A stretch of DNA of 64,000 nt, taken from Luteibacter sp. OK325. Its GTDB lineage: Bacteria; Pseudomonadota; Gammaproteobacteria; Xanthomonadales; Rhodanobacteraceae. The notes beneath the pieces were generated by a model. The model ran no database searches, was not told the origin of the DNA, and worked only from the letters and a program-made list of their open reading frames with translations. The stretch is taken from NCBI RefSeq assembly GCF_003050935.1, contig NZ_QAOX01000014.1, positions 1 to 64,000 of the forward strand, read 5' to 3'. This document shows, piece by piece, positions 17,906 to 32,727 of the stretch. Made by a program: the position numbers and the translations under genes. How positions within the stretch are numbered: position 1 is the stretch's first letter; each line of letters begins with the position of its first letter.

Positions 17906-20002
17906 ATGCTCACCGACGATACCAAAGCCGCGATCCGCGCGGCGTATGCGCGGCTGAAGGACGGCCTTGCGGGGTTCCGCGGGCGTGCCTCGCAGCTGAA
18001 GATGATCGCCGAGGTAGCCAAGGCACTGGCCGAGCCCGGTGGGGCTGCCGTGATCGAGGCGCCGACCGGCACCGGTAAGTCCATGGCCTACCTGATCGCC
18101 GGCCTGGAGGTGGCCCGCGCGCAGAAGAAGAAGCTGGTGATCGCCACCGCCACGGTGGCCCTGCAGGAACAGCTCGTCCAGCGCGATATCCCTCAGTACC
18201 TCAGCCTTTGCGGTGTCGAGGCGAAGATCGCCCTGGCCAAGGGCCGCGCCCGTTATCTGTGCCCGCGCAACCTGCGCATGGCCGGTGCGGAACCGACGGC
18301 CCAGGGTGGCTTCGAATTCGACGCCGACGTGGCGCTGTGGGCGCGTCCGCCTGCCGAGCGCGATACCAAGGCCGTGGCAAAGCTCAGCCAGGCCTTCGAG
18401 TCGCGCGAGTGGAACGGCGACATCGATACCAGTCCCGAACCCCTGTCCGACCTTGTCCGCGGCATGGTGACGACGAGCGCCGGCGGTTGCACGGGTCGCA
18501 AGTGCGGCGCCTTTGCCGTCTGCCCCTTCTTCGTCGCCCGCCGGCTCATCGGTGAAGCCGACATCGTGGTCGCCAATCAGGATCTCGTGCTCGCCGACCT
18601 GACCATGCCGCGCGACGAAGACACCTTTGGCGGCGTGATCCTGCCCAAGCCGGAAGAAACCCTCTACATCTTCGACGAGGCACACCACGTGCCCGCCAAG
18701 GCGATCGATCGCGGCGCCGCCGACGTACACCTGGCTACCGCCGTGCGTCGCATCGGCCGCCTGCAGAACCAGATCCACGCCGCGTATTCGCTGACCGACA
18801 AGGAAAGCATCGGCAACCTTTCGCTCGAAGCGGGCGACGAGAAGCTCACGTTGATGTCCGCCTCGCTCGAAGAGATCGAGCGCGAGATCCGCATGTCATG
18901 GACGCCGTCGTCCAGCGAAACCGAACCGGTGTTCCGCGCCTCGCTGGGACAACTTCCGGAAAACTGGAAGATGCACGCCGAGCACCTGCACCTGGTGACG
19001 AAGGACATCCAGCGCTGGCTGCGCACGGTGCGCCGTACGGTGGTGGAGATGGAGGCCGGCGGTCCCACGCAGGAAGCCCTTTCGCGTGAACTTGGCGTGG
19101 CGCTGGAGCGACTGGACCGGCAGGTGCGCACCTGGTACGCCTGGTCCGCCGACGATCGCGAGAACGCGCCGCCGCTCGCACGCTGGGTCACCATGACGCC
19201 CGAGCAGCAACTCGTCTGCCATGCCTCCGCCGTGTCCGCCGGCGGCCTGCTGCGTACCGTGCTTTGGGACAACGCCTCGGCCGTGGTGATGACCTCGGCC
19301 ACGCTGAGCGCGGGCGGTAATTTCCGCGGCTTCGCCGATTCGGTCGGCCTGCCCAACGAAGCGGTGACACTCAGCCTGCCTTCGCCGTTCGACCTGGAAA
19401 AGCAGGCGACACTCACCGTGCCCGCGCTGACGGCCATGCCGGACGATCGCGAAGGCCATGCGCGCGAAGTGTCGGGCTGGCTGGCGAAGAATCTCGACTG
19501 GGACGCAGGCAACCTTGTCCTGTTCACCTCGCGAGCCAAGCTCGATCGCGTGCTGCAGATCCTGCCAATCGAGTTCGTGCGCAAGGTACGCGCGCAGGGC
19601 TCGCTGTCGAAAGCGCAGCTGATCGCCGAGCATCGGGAAGACATCGAAGCCGGCAAGGGCAGCACCCTGTTCGGCCTGGCTTCGTTCGGTGAAGGCCTCG
19701 ACCTGCCCGGCAAGCTGTGCGAAACCGTGGTCGTGACGCAGCTGCCGTTTGCCGTGCCCACGGACCCGGTCGGGGCGACTTACGCGGAGTGGCTGGAGTC
19801 GCGCGGGCGCAATCCCTTCATCGAAGTCAGCGTGCCGGACGCCACGCGCATCCTCACGCAGTATTGCGGCCGCCTCATCCGTACGGAAACCGACACCGGT
19901 CGCATCGTGCTGCTTGATCGCCGCGTGATCACCAAACGCTACGGCACGGGCATGCTTCGCGCCCTGCCGCCTTTCGCCCGTAACATCGAGCGCGTCGCAT
20001 GA
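17906..20002 (+). CDS. dinG: ATP-dependent DNA helicase, DinG family
   Basis: A 698-residue superfamily 2, XPD-like 5'-3' helicase. Walker A is APTGTGKS near residue 50, the box II is DEAH, and four cysteines that can hold a 4Fe-4S cluster are at 119, 195, 200 and 206. The C-terminal helicase motifs include TSATL and GLASFGEGLDLPG. E. coli DinG unwinds R-loops and D-loops and is part of the SOS response. The HutD-like gene starts on its stop codon. Confidence 0.93.
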   Translation: MLTDDTKAAIRAAYARLKDGLAGFRGRASQLKMIAEVAKALAEPGGAAVIEAPTGTGKSMAYLIAGLEVARAQKKKLVIATATVALQEQLVQRDIPQYLSLCGVEAKIALAKGRARYLCPRNLRMAGAEPTAQGGFEFDADVALWARPPAERDTKAVAKLSQAFESREWNGDIDTSPEPLSDLVRGMVTTSAGGCTGRKCGAFAVCPFFVARRLIGEADIVVANQDLVLADLTMPRDEDTFGGVILPKPEETLYIFDEAHHVPAKAIDRGAADVHLATAVRRIGRLQNQIHAAYSLTDKESIGNLSLEAGDEKLTLMSASLEEIEREIRMSWTPSSSETEPVFRASLGQLPENWKMHAEHLHLVTKDIQRWLRTVRRTVVEMEAGGPTQEALSRELGVALERLDRQVRTWYAWSADDRENAPPLARWVTMTPEQQLVCHASAVSAGGLLRTVLWDNASAVVMTSATLSAGGNFRGFADSVGLPNEAVTLSLPSPFDLEKQATLTVPALTAMPDDREGHAREVSGWLAKNLDWDAGNLVLFTSRAKLDRVLQILPIEFVRKVRAQGSLSKAQLIAEHREDIEAGKGSTLFGLASFGEGLDLPGKLCETVVVTQLPFAVPTDPVGATYAEWLESRGRNPFIEVSVPDATRILTQYCGRLIRTETDTGRIVLLDRRVITKRYGTGMLRALPPFARNIERVA

Positions 20003-20559
20003 ACGTCGTCCCGTTTGCCGAACTGAAAGCCGTGCCGTGGAAGAACGGGCTGGGTATCACGCGCGAGATCGCCGTTGAACCCAGTGGCGCGACGATGGAT
20101 GACTTCATCTGGCGCGTGAGCATTGCGGATGTCGACACGGCATCGCCGTTTTCGCGTTTTCCCGGTATCGATCGGACCATCGTGCTGCTCGAGGGCGATG
20201 GCTTCACGATGAGGTTGGACGGCGAGCGCGAGCATGCGCTGACGACGCCTTGCCTGCCGTTCGCCTTCGCGGGTGAGACAGCTGTCGAGATCGCACTGGC
20301 CGGTGGCGCGACGCGCGATTTCAACCTGATGGTTCGGCGTGGTGCGGGGCGGGGCGTCATCGAGGTGATGCGCGGACCCCTGACGTTGACGCTCGATAGC
20401 GACGCCGCGCTGGTCTACCTGGCTCAGGGCGAAGCGCATATCGACGGCAAGGCATCGCGGCCCGTGCATGCCGGTGACAGCGTGCGTGGCGTGGGCGAGA
20501 TCACGCTTGCAGCAGGCGCGACGGCCCTGCTCGTCCGGGTCAGGCCTGCGGTGGACTGA
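19999..20559 (+). CDS. HutD/Ves family protein
   Basis: A 186-residue cupin-like protein whose ATG overlaps the dinG stop. HutD/Ves features include VPWKNGLGITREIA, DDFIWRVSIADV and SPFSRFPGIDRTIVLLEG. HutD is linked to histidine utilisation and Ves to cold-related phenotypes; no hut genes are in the window, so the role here is open. Its end overlaps the convergent gene at 20540 by 20 bases. Confidence 0.87.
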   Translation: MNVVPFAELKAVPWKNGLGITREIAVEPSGATMDDFIWRVSIADVDTASPFSRFPGIDRTIVLLEGDGFTMRLDGEREHALTTPCLPFAFAGETAVEIALAGGATRDFNLMVRRGAGRGVIEVMRGPLTLTLDSDAALVYLAQGEAHIDGKASRPVHAGDSVRGVGEITLAAGATALLVRVRPAVD

Positions 20560-20980
20560 TCGGGTCGTCGTCGATCGGGTCGTCGTCGATCGGGTCGCTA
20601 TCGATCGTTGGCCGCTTCCACAGCTCCACCGAGGCCAGCTGGAAGCGGGCCGGCGGCACCCCCTCCTCCCACTTCTCGATGCCCGGGAAGTACTCGCGCA
20701 TCACCGCGACCAAGACCGCGAAGCCGCTGTCCAGTTCGGACACGGCCAACACGGGCTCACCGTCGATGTGGAAGAACACGCACACCGTGTCGGCCGTCGT
20801 GTTGTCGCGGTTGCCAGCCTCGATGCGCCGGATGCGCTCCATCGCCACCTCGCGCGTGCGAAACGGCCCCAGGTGAACCACGACGACACCTGACTCCTGG
20901 TCAAAATGGACCTTCGGCCGCCAGGTGAGGTTCTCACGCAGGCGGGTCCATAGGGGTCGGGGCGTTGATTTGGGGCCCAT
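20540..20980 (-). CDS. conserved hypothetical protein with repetitive acidic tail
   Basis: A 146-residue soluble protein from the ATG at 20980; an upstream ATG at 21091 would add 37 residues of low-complexity sequence. The core has alternating strands and helices (HFDQESGVVVVHLG; EPVLAVSELDSGFAVLVAVMREYFPGIEKW). The tail contains DPIDD units encoded by a 15-bp tandem repeat. It is convergent with the HutD-like gene. No family was recognised, and the start is uncertain. Confidence 0.65.
   Translation of the reverse strand: MGPKSTPRPLWTRLRENLTWRPKVHFDQESGVVVVHLGPFRTREVAMERIRRIEAGNRDNTTADTVCVFFHIDGEPVLAVSELDSGFAVLVAVMREYFPGIEKWEEGVPPARFQLASVELWKRPTIDSDPIDDDPIDDDPISPPQA
20558..20602. repeat. three 15-bp tandem units inside a coding end
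   Basis: GATCGGGTCGTCGTC occurs twice, then a third time with two changes. On the minus strand it encodes repeated DPIDD near the C-terminus of the hypothetical protein, and its left edge covers the stop region of the HutD-like gene. The 15-base period keeps frame, so copy number can vary without frameshift. Confidence 0.85.
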
Positions 20981-21101
20981 CGCGGCGGTGTCTCTGGTCG
21001 GCTCCACCTCGTTATCGGCCGATGGGCCGCAGGATTTAGCGCCTTCGGCTGACGGCCACGTCTGACCCTCGCCCGAAACCCAACCAGGCATGGCCGTTGG
21101 C

Positions 21102-21383
21102 TCACGTTCGCGGGACTGCCGCTCGTTCCCACGTCATCTGGGCGTGCGCCTCCGCCGTACGTTGCGCCGCGAGCCTCGTCAGAGAACCGATCGCCTCCAG
21201 AGCAAGCGCCATCCTGGGGCAGTCGACGGCGTCGGACTCATGGACGAATTCAGCGAGCAATTCGATGAGACCACGTGCGTACTGAAGCCACTGGTTCGCC
21301 TGATTGAGTAGATCGTGGGTGTCGGCCCGCCCACCGTCGCCGCCGAACTGGCAGCTAGTACAGCGTGTGTTGGAATCCGTCAT
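21102..21383 (-). CDS. small helical protein, DUF3077-like
   Basis: A 93-residue protein with an AAGGAC ribosome site before the ATG at 21383. It has an N-terminal CTSC motif and then helices (DTHDLLNQANQWLQYARGLI; CPRMALALEAIGSLTRLAAQ). The pattern of a short N-terminus followed by a helical hairpin resembles DUF3077 proteins. The frame is open 68 codons farther upstream, but that part has no protein-like pattern. Confidence 0.6.
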   Translation of the reverse strand: MTDSNTRCTSCQFGGDGGRADTHDLLNQANQWLQYARGLIELLAEFVHESDAVDCPRMALALEAIGSLTRLAAQRTAEAHAQMTWERAAVPRT

Positions 21384-21587
21384 CGGATTTGTCCTTGCCG
21401 GCCACCGCAACGCTACCCAAGGTGCGGCACGCCACGCAGAGCGCAACGTGCCGCGATCATACGGACTCGCGGTTTCCCGACGGTCGATGACCGGGCGCCG
21501 GATGGCGTGGTTTGATGAAGTGGATTGCGGCGTCAGCCCAGGCTGACCCACGCGGCTACGCGCCGGATGAGCCGACTGAGAAATCAC

Positions 21588-22189
21588 TCATGAAAAGCGG
21601 CCGCCGCAGTCGTTCAACCGCGTCTGCGATGTAGGCAGACATCCCGGTTACCGTTGGGTGCAACGCCGAAGGGATTCGGCGGACGAGTCAGTGCCGTATG
21701 ATGTGGCGCAGCCATACTAACTTCCTATCAGTTGGTTTGGTCAGTCGGCGGGAGGTGTGTCAGCACCTCTCGTCGACGCTTCTCACCGCATGTAGCGATG
21801 GTTGCCCGCGAGGCGTATTCGATCGACGACGCAGGCAACGACAAGACCGTAGCAAAACAACATTGAGTTGTCTGTAGGCGCCTTCGAAATTGTCTCCGGG
21901 ACCGAGCGACCGGCTGAACAAGGCACGCAATGCATTGCCCACCGCAATCATCTCTCAGTCTTCAGCATGTCGTGATGACGTATATGCAGACGCGAGCTCC
22001 CTTGAGTAATTTCTCTACGGCAACGGCGCGCAGTAACAAGCGAGCGACGACATCGCGATGATGTCTTTCAAAAGATCGTAGTCTTCGTCGCTTTCAAAAA
22101 GCGCTTGTAACAACGCACGCCATCTCTGCGAAACACCGCCAAATTAACTCTGGCCGAAATCGTGCAAGAAGTTTTCGAGCGAACACTAG
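21588..22189. other. intergenic stretch with no supported gene
   Basis: About 600 bases with more stops in all frames and visibly lower GC than the neighbouring genes. A minus-strand run at about 22010-22130 reads RWRALLQALFESDEDYDLLK before stopping and could be a gene scrap, but it has no start. A 63-residue frame at 21760-21951 (-) has no family signal. The stretch looks like decaying accessory DNA. Confidence 0.5.
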
Positions 22190-22618
22190 AATCCGCTCCC
22201 CACGACAAGCAGCACTGTCCTACAGATTACGGCTGCACACGCGGCACACGTATCCATCTCGCCCCATGGTGGCCACGCTGGCTTCGTAAGGGTAACAAGC
22301 GAAACCACGCTTCAATTTGATGACCTCGTGGGAAACAACCTAATGGAGTCACACAGAAATATACTGGTGAATGACCGCGTTAGCTTGCTTTTCATCATAT
22401 CGGGGCGAGAAGAAACACTTCGTGCTCGTGGCCGTGCTCGCCTGCTTCATCTCTCGGGAGGATCGCACAGCACTGGAATCAGCGTGGAGATCGTAGTTGA
22501 CCATTGGTACTACCACTGCGGACGCAGCTTTAGGCTCAGCGAGACGTGGAATAGCGACGAGATCATCGCGAACCAATCGATCGCTTTCTCTAAGCGACCT
22601 TCCTTGAAAGGAATCTGA
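22190..22618 (+). pseudogene. remnant of a pyridoxamine 5'-phosphate oxidase-like FMN-binding protein
   Basis: The open frame from 22190 reads VSISPHGGHAGFVRV, then GNNLMESHRNILVNDRVSLL, then SGREETLRARGRARLL and YYHCGRSFRLSETW. These match in order the PPOX-class putative FMN-binding proteins (SPRGD..GFVRV, GNNR.DSLRNIL, GLLFLIPG..ETLRVNGRA, HCAKALMRS.LW). The N-terminal roughly 45 residues are missing, a TAG at 22187 closes the frame upstream, and about 12 residues are lost between RARLL and the HC motif. The only start-like codon in range is GTG at 22328. It is most likely non-functional. Confidence 0.65.
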
Positions 22619-22622
22619 ATAA

Positions 22623-23291
22623 TTGACCATTAAAGTAATCATTTTTGACTGCGACGGCACGCTCGTCGATAGCGAGGTATTGGCGAACGAAGTGCTTGTT
22701 GATTACCTCGCAGAGTGCGGCCACGTCATGACCGTCGAGATCGCCGTGAGAGCTTACACCGGCATAAAGATGGCTGAGTGCGTGGCAGATCTTGAACGTC
22801 GTTTTCGAACTCCCATGCCCGATCGCTTCATAGATGTTTACAGAGAGCGCATGACTTCGGCATTTGCCGATAGGCTCCGTCCTGTCAGGGGCGCGGACGC
22901 ACTACTGAGCTCTCTTGAGCTTCCCGTATATATCGCGTCCAGCGGTCCACGCGAGAAGATTCAGAACAGTTTGAATGTGACCGGCTTGCAAGGTTACTTT
23001 TCAGGAAGGGATTCGATCTTCAGTGCGTACGAACTGGGGCATTGGAAACCCGACCCAGCCTTCTACCGCGCAGTGATCGATAGACTTGGGGTTCTGCCGA
23101 CAGACGCCGTCGTGATCGAGGACAGCCTGCCGGGCATTCGTTCGGCATTAGGCGCAGGCGTTGTCACGATCGCCCTGGGACCGGGGGAGCGGCTTAGTGG
23201 TGAGCTCGCCGGTGCGATATACGCGGCGGACCTTCTCGAGGCGGGTGAGATAGTCCGTGGCCTGGTCGAGGAGCGCGAGCGCGTTCCCTGA
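22623..23291 (+). CDS. HAD-superfamily hydrolase, beta-phosphoglucomutase-like
   Basis: A 222-residue phosphatase-like protein with a TTG start four bases after the PPOX remnant and an AAGGAA ribosome site. The nucleophile motif is DCDGTLVDSE (Asp9, Asp11), the second motif is IASSGP, and the lysine/acid motifs are KPDPAFY and VIEDSLPGI. Cap-type C1 HADs of this size act on small phosphorylated sugars or phosphoglycolate; the substrate cannot be told. AT content is higher than in neighbouring housekeeping genes, consistent with acquired DNA. Confidence 0.88.
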   Translation: MTIKVIIFDCDGTLVDSEVLANEVLVDYLAECGHVMTVEIAVRAYTGIKMAECVADLERRFRTPMPDRFIDVYRERMTSAFADRLRPVRGADALLSSLELPVYIASSGPREKIQNSLNVTGLQGYFSGRDSIFSAYELGHWKPDPAFYRAVIDRLGVLPTDAVVIEDSLPGIRSALGAGVVTIALGPGERLSGELAGAIYAADLLEAGEIVRGLVEERERVP

Positions 23292-23374
23292 ATGCGCCAG
23301 GGAGTTCAGCGGTTTAGTTGTAGTTCACCGCCGCAGGGCATCGTAGGGAATCCGCTCCACAGGAATGCACCGCC

Positions 23375-23911
23375 ATGCGCGATCTTTTCGTCGCCCTTTC
23401 TCTGGCCATGGCCACGTCCACCGCCGTCGCCACCGTTCCCCTTGCGCCCGTGCCCGACCTCGATCTGGCCCGGTACGCCGGCACCTGGCACGAAATCGCC
23501 CGCCTGCCGATGTGGTTCCAGCGCAAGTGCGCCAGCGGTGTCACCGCCCATTACGAGCCGAAGCCGGACGGCACGGTCGCCGTACACAACGCCTGCGTCA
23601 CGGCCGAGGGGAAGACCATCGCCAGTGATGGCGTGGCGCGCCGGCCGGATAATTTCGCCCGCGGCAAGCTGGAAGTGCGCTTCGCGCCGGCATGGCTGTC
23701 GTGGCTGCCGCTGGTCTGGGCGGATTACTGGGTGCTCGCCCTGGATGACGACTACCAATGGGCTCTCGTCGGCCAGCCTGGCCGGAAGTACCTGTGGATC
23801 CTCGCGCGCGAGCCGTCGATGGATCGGGCGATCTTCGAGTCGCTCAAGAAGACGGCCACGACCATGGGCTATGACCTGGCACCGCTTATTGTTTCGGGGA
23901 AGGTGGAGTAG
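23375..23911 (+). CDS. bacterial lipocalin, Blc-like
   Basis: A 178-residue protein with a signal peptide (about 1-20) and the lipocalin GxW motif in YAGTWHEIARLPMWFQ. A later strand reads YWVLALDDDYQWALVGQPGRKYLWIL, close to Blc. Unlike E. coli Blc it lacks a lipobox cysteine, so it is probably soluble in the periplasm. Blc proteins bind fatty acids or lysophospholipids. Confidence 0.9.
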   Translation: MRDLFVALSLAMATSTAVATVPLAPVPDLDLARYAGTWHEIARLPMWFQRKCASGVTAHYEPKPDGTVAVHNACVTAEGKTIASDGVARRPDNFARGKLEVRFAPAWLSWLPLVWADYWVLALDDDYQWALVGQPGRKYLWILAREPSMDRAIFESLKKTATTMGYDLAPLIVSGKVE

Positions 23912-24119
23912 GCAAGTCGGCGTTCCAGTGCTGTTAGGAACCATCTGGACGACCAGCAGCTTCGGCCACGTCAGTTTTGAATGTGCCTATCTTCAAGACC
24001 GCGCTTCCATCATCAGCATAGATCAGCGATGCGCGGTCGCCGGGCGCGCGCCAGACGCCCGTGGAGTGATCACGATGTTGGGCTAGGATACGTCCTTCGC
24101 CTCGCTCACCGCTGTCCCC

Positions 24120-24515
24120 ATGTCGACTTCACCGAACGCGCCTTGCCCTTGTGGCTCCGGCAAGACCTTGACGAACTGCTGTGGCTCCTCGCATGCCGGC
24201 GAAGCGGCGCCGACAGCCGAAGCGCTGATGCGCTCCCGCTACTGCGCCTACGTTCTCGGCCTCGAGGACTACCTGCTGGCGACATGGCACGAAAGCACGC
24301 GGCCAGCATCGCTCGGTTTAGCGATGCAGTCGCCGAAACCAACCTGGCTGGGCCTCAGCATAAAACGCTACGAAACCCCGACGGCGGACACGGCGATCGT
24401 GGAGTTCGTGGCGCGGTTACGTATGGGTGGCGGAAGTGCGGAGCGCATGCACGAGACCAGTCGTTTCGTGCGCGAAGGCGGCCGCTGGTTCTACGTTGAC
24501 GGCACGCTCGACTGA
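24120..24515 (+). CDS. YchJ family SEC-C motif protein
   Basis: A 131-residue protein with an N-terminal zinc-binding SEC-C motif (CPCGSGKTLTNCC) and the YchJ signature ALMRSRYCAYVLGLEDYLLATWH. The C-terminal part is an NTF2-like fold with SRFVREGGRWFYVDG. UPF0225/YchJ proteins are conserved, with no firm function. Confidence 0.9.
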   Translation: MSTSPNAPCPCGSGKTLTNCCGSSHAGEAAPTAEALMRSRYCAYVLGLEDYLLATWHESTRPASLGLAMQSPKPTWLGLSIKRYETPTADTAIVEFVARLRMGGGSAERMHETSRFVREGGRWFYVDGTLD

Positions 24516-24598
24516 TCTTTCTTCCGGCGCATCCGGTACCAGCGCCCGAAGGACGGCATAAGGCAGGCGACAACGAACGCCGCGAGAGCACTGAACAT
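24491..24598 (-). CDS. possible 35-residue membrane protein
   Basis: A short frame with one hydrophobic segment (FSALAAFVVACLMPSF) and a basic tail (RMRRKK). AGGGA lies upstream of the ATG. It overlaps the end of the YchJ gene on the other strand by 25 bases. Nothing else supports it. Confidence 0.25.
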   Translation of the reverse strand: MFSALAAFVVACLMPSFGRWYRMRRKKDQSSVPST

Positions 24599-24699
24599 TC
24601 CTTTGATCCCTGTGCGCCGACGCAGGGTCGGCTATGGCGGCAATCTAGGTGTCGCGTTCATTATTGTCAATCGCCGTCCCTGGCGATCGCCAAGCACGT

Positions 24700-25494
24700 T
24701 CAGATAATCGAGCGGGTCACGCCGCCGTCGACGCGGATCGCGGCGCCGGTGGTCCCCGAAGCCTGCTCCGACGCCAGGTAGACCGACACGTTAGCCACTT
24801 CCTCGACGCTCAGCAGGCGCTTGATCAACGACGTCGGGCGGTGGGTCTGGATGAAGTCACGCTCGACCTCTTCCAGCGACTTGCCCTGATCCTTCGCAAT
24901 CTTGCCGAAAAACTCGCTGACGCCTTCGGAGAGGGTCGGTCCGGGGAGGATCGCATTCACGGTGACGCCGGTGCCCGACATGACTTCAGCCAGGCCACGC
25001 GAAACGCCGAGCTGAGCCGTCTTGGTCACGCCGTAATGGACCATCTCGGCCGGCACCTGGACCGCCGACTCGCTCGAGATGAACTGCACGCGACCCCAGC
25101 CGCGCTCGGCCATGCCCTTGGCGTAGTGACGCGACAGGCGCACGCCCGAGTTCACATTCACTTCGAAAAAGCGTGTCCACTCCGCGTCGTCGATGTCGAA
25201 GAAGCCCTTGGGCTCGAAGATGCCGAGGTTGTTGACCAGAATGTCCGTCTCCGGCACGGCCTTGATCAGAGTAGCCGCGCCTTCCGCCGTACCGAGGTCA
25301 GCGGCGACACCCTTGAGCTTCGCGTTGGGTACGTCCTTGCGGATGGTGGCAAGGGCTTCGTCCACGCGAGCCTGGGTACGACCGGTGACGACCACTTCGG
25401 CGCCGGCGGCGGCGAGACCAGTGGCGATGGCCAGGCCGATGCCGGCGGTCGAACCGCTGACGATGGCGCTGCGCTTGCTGAGATCGATGTTCAT
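24700..25494 (-). CDS. short-chain dehydrogenase/reductase
   Basis: A 264-residue NAD(P)-dependent SDR. The cofactor motif is GSTAGIG near residue 14, the structural motif is NNLG, and the catalytic residues are Ser in ISSES, Tyr in VHYGVTK and Lys four residues on. It belongs to the classical SDRs related to 3-oxoacyl-ACP reductase (FabG-like); the substrate is unknown. The true start is at 25494; 37 upstream codons lack similarity. Confidence 0.9.
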   Translation of the reverse strand: MNIDLSKRSAIVSGSTAGIGLAIATGLAAAGAEVVVTGRTQARVDEALATIRKDVPNAKLKGVAADLGTAEGAATLIKAVPETDILVNNLGIFEPKGFFDIDDAEWTRFFEVNVNSGVRLSRHYAKGMAERGWGRVQFISSESAVQVPAEMVHYGVTKTAQLGVSRGLAEVMSGTGVTVNAILPGPTLSEGVSEFFGKIAKDQGKSLEEVERDFIQTHRPTSLIKRLLSVEEVANVSVYLASEQASGTTGAAIRVDGGVTRSII

Positions 25495-25614
25495 GGGAAA
25501 GCTCCTAAGGAGGGGGAATCGATGTCTGACCCCCTCATCGTCGGGGCTGGGCAGGCGGGGATCAATCGTCGTTCGGGCAAAAGACTCTCGCCGCCAGGCC
25601 AACAACCGGGCCGG

Positions 25615-26382
25615 TTACACGCCGGCGAGCTCGTAGCGGCTCTCGCCCTGCGGTACGCCGTGGGGTCCGAAGCGGCGCTCTGCGATCACCGCACGATCGT
25701 CGTGATCGACCAGGATGACGGTGCTGGCGCGGGTTCCGTAGGTCTCGCCGACGATGAAGGCACTGGAGAGGAAGCGCTCGCGCTCGATGCCGACACCTGT
25801 GTCGGGAAGCACATCGTCCGGCCACGCACCCTTGTCGGCAACCAGGTTGAACAGCGCATCTACATCGGTGTCCGTGTCATTGGCCACCCAGGCCGCGAGG
25901 TGCCCGACGAGTGCCCGCGTCTTCGGCCACGGCGCATTGAAATCCGCATTGCTCAGGCCGTGCACACCGGGCTCGACCCGCTGGGCGCGCGCATTCGGAT
26001 GATTGCCCAGGTAATAGGCGTCGTCGTGGTCGAAGGTCAGCAGGTTGAAGGGCCGGTAGCCCTTCGCGCTCGACATCAGTTCGATCGCATGGGCGCGGGC
26101 GGGCACGTTGGAGCCGAGATAATCCGCGACCAGCAGACCTCGCGACAGGCCACTGTGATCCGCGGTCATGTCGCGCACGTTGGTGATCACGCTGACCCGG
26201 CCATGCGGCGCCACCCCGGCCCAGGTGCCGCCGGCTTCCAGGTCCCGGCCAGCAATCACGTCAGGCGCTTCGTCCCACGGAGCCAAGGCCGCGGTCGGAC
26301 GCGCGTGGAACTCGTCGCGGTTACCGACGAGCACCAGCCGCCAGCGCGGGTGGACATGCCAGGCGAAGGCAATCAGGCACAT
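25615..26382 (-). CDS. NRDE (TANGO2-like) family protein
   Basis: A 255-residue protein that starts MCLIAFAWHVHPRWRLVLVGNRDEF, the signature after which the family is named. Cys2 would be exposed after methionine removal, as in Ntn-type folds. TANGO2 homologues have been linked to heme handling; in bacteria the role is undetermined. It lies behind gltD on the same strand with a 92-base gap. Confidence 0.92.
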   Translation of the reverse strand: MCLIAFAWHVHPRWRLVLVGNRDEFHARPTAALAPWDEAPDVIAGRDLEAGGTWAGVAPHGRVSVITNVRDMTADHSGLSRGLLVADYLGSNVPARAHAIELMSSAKGYRPFNLLTFDHDDAYYLGNHPNARAQRVEPGVHGLSNADFNAPWPKTRALVGHLAAWVANDTDTDVDALFNLVADKGAWPDDVLPDTGVGIERERFLSSAFIVGETYGTRASTVILVDHDDRAVIAERRFGPHGVPQGESRYELAGV

Positions 26383-26474
26383 GGGTGGGGAATGGCCCGG
26401 AGGAGCATCGGCCTATTGTGCCCTACCCGCTACCGCAAGGTTCTGCAGAAATGCCCCGAGATGGAGGCGGTCGG

Positions 26475-32359
<5,885 letters not shown>

Positions 32360-32727
32360 CCGCCTCCTGGGGCATAAGGTTGTGCTGGGAATCTGGCGAG
32401 CACGTGGCCCCGCGACCTGGAACGGTCGACCATCACGTGCACGCGAAGGGGCTTGCGGCCCACTTTAGTCATATTTGCCGCGCTGCGTCAAAGCGTTCGG
32501 ACGTCCAAACGGAAAGAGAACGGAATTCTTACGTCGCGGATGCCGAGACCACTTGGTGGAAACGGGGTGGCGGGCGGGGTGGGGGCCATACCAGCGGGGG
32601 CGGCTTCGCTCCGGCCGGATCGCCGCTGAAGCGGCCCCCACACAAAGCCGTCGCCCCTGTGGGAGCCGCTTCAGCGGCGATGCCCGCCAACAGGCGGCCC
32701 AACCACCGGATAGGTAATAATCGCCCG
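32360..32727. other. intergenic region between divergent gltB and envC-like genes
   Basis: About 370 bases hold the gltB leader on the left and an inverted REP pair on the right. A GGGG/CGG-rich run lies at 32565-32615. No promoter motif was clear enough to list, and no protein-like small frame was seen. Confidence 0.5.
32620..32680. repeat. inverted pair of REP elements
   Basis: A forward copy at 32620-32642 (one change outside the stem) and a reverse copy at 32658-32680 face each other across 15 bases, upstream of the envC-like gene. Confidence 0.88.

Noticed and set aside
22328-22618. Intact 96-residue gene with GTG start
   Set aside because: Family similarity continues upstream of the GTG, and the N-terminal and central parts of the family are missing, so a remnant is more likely.
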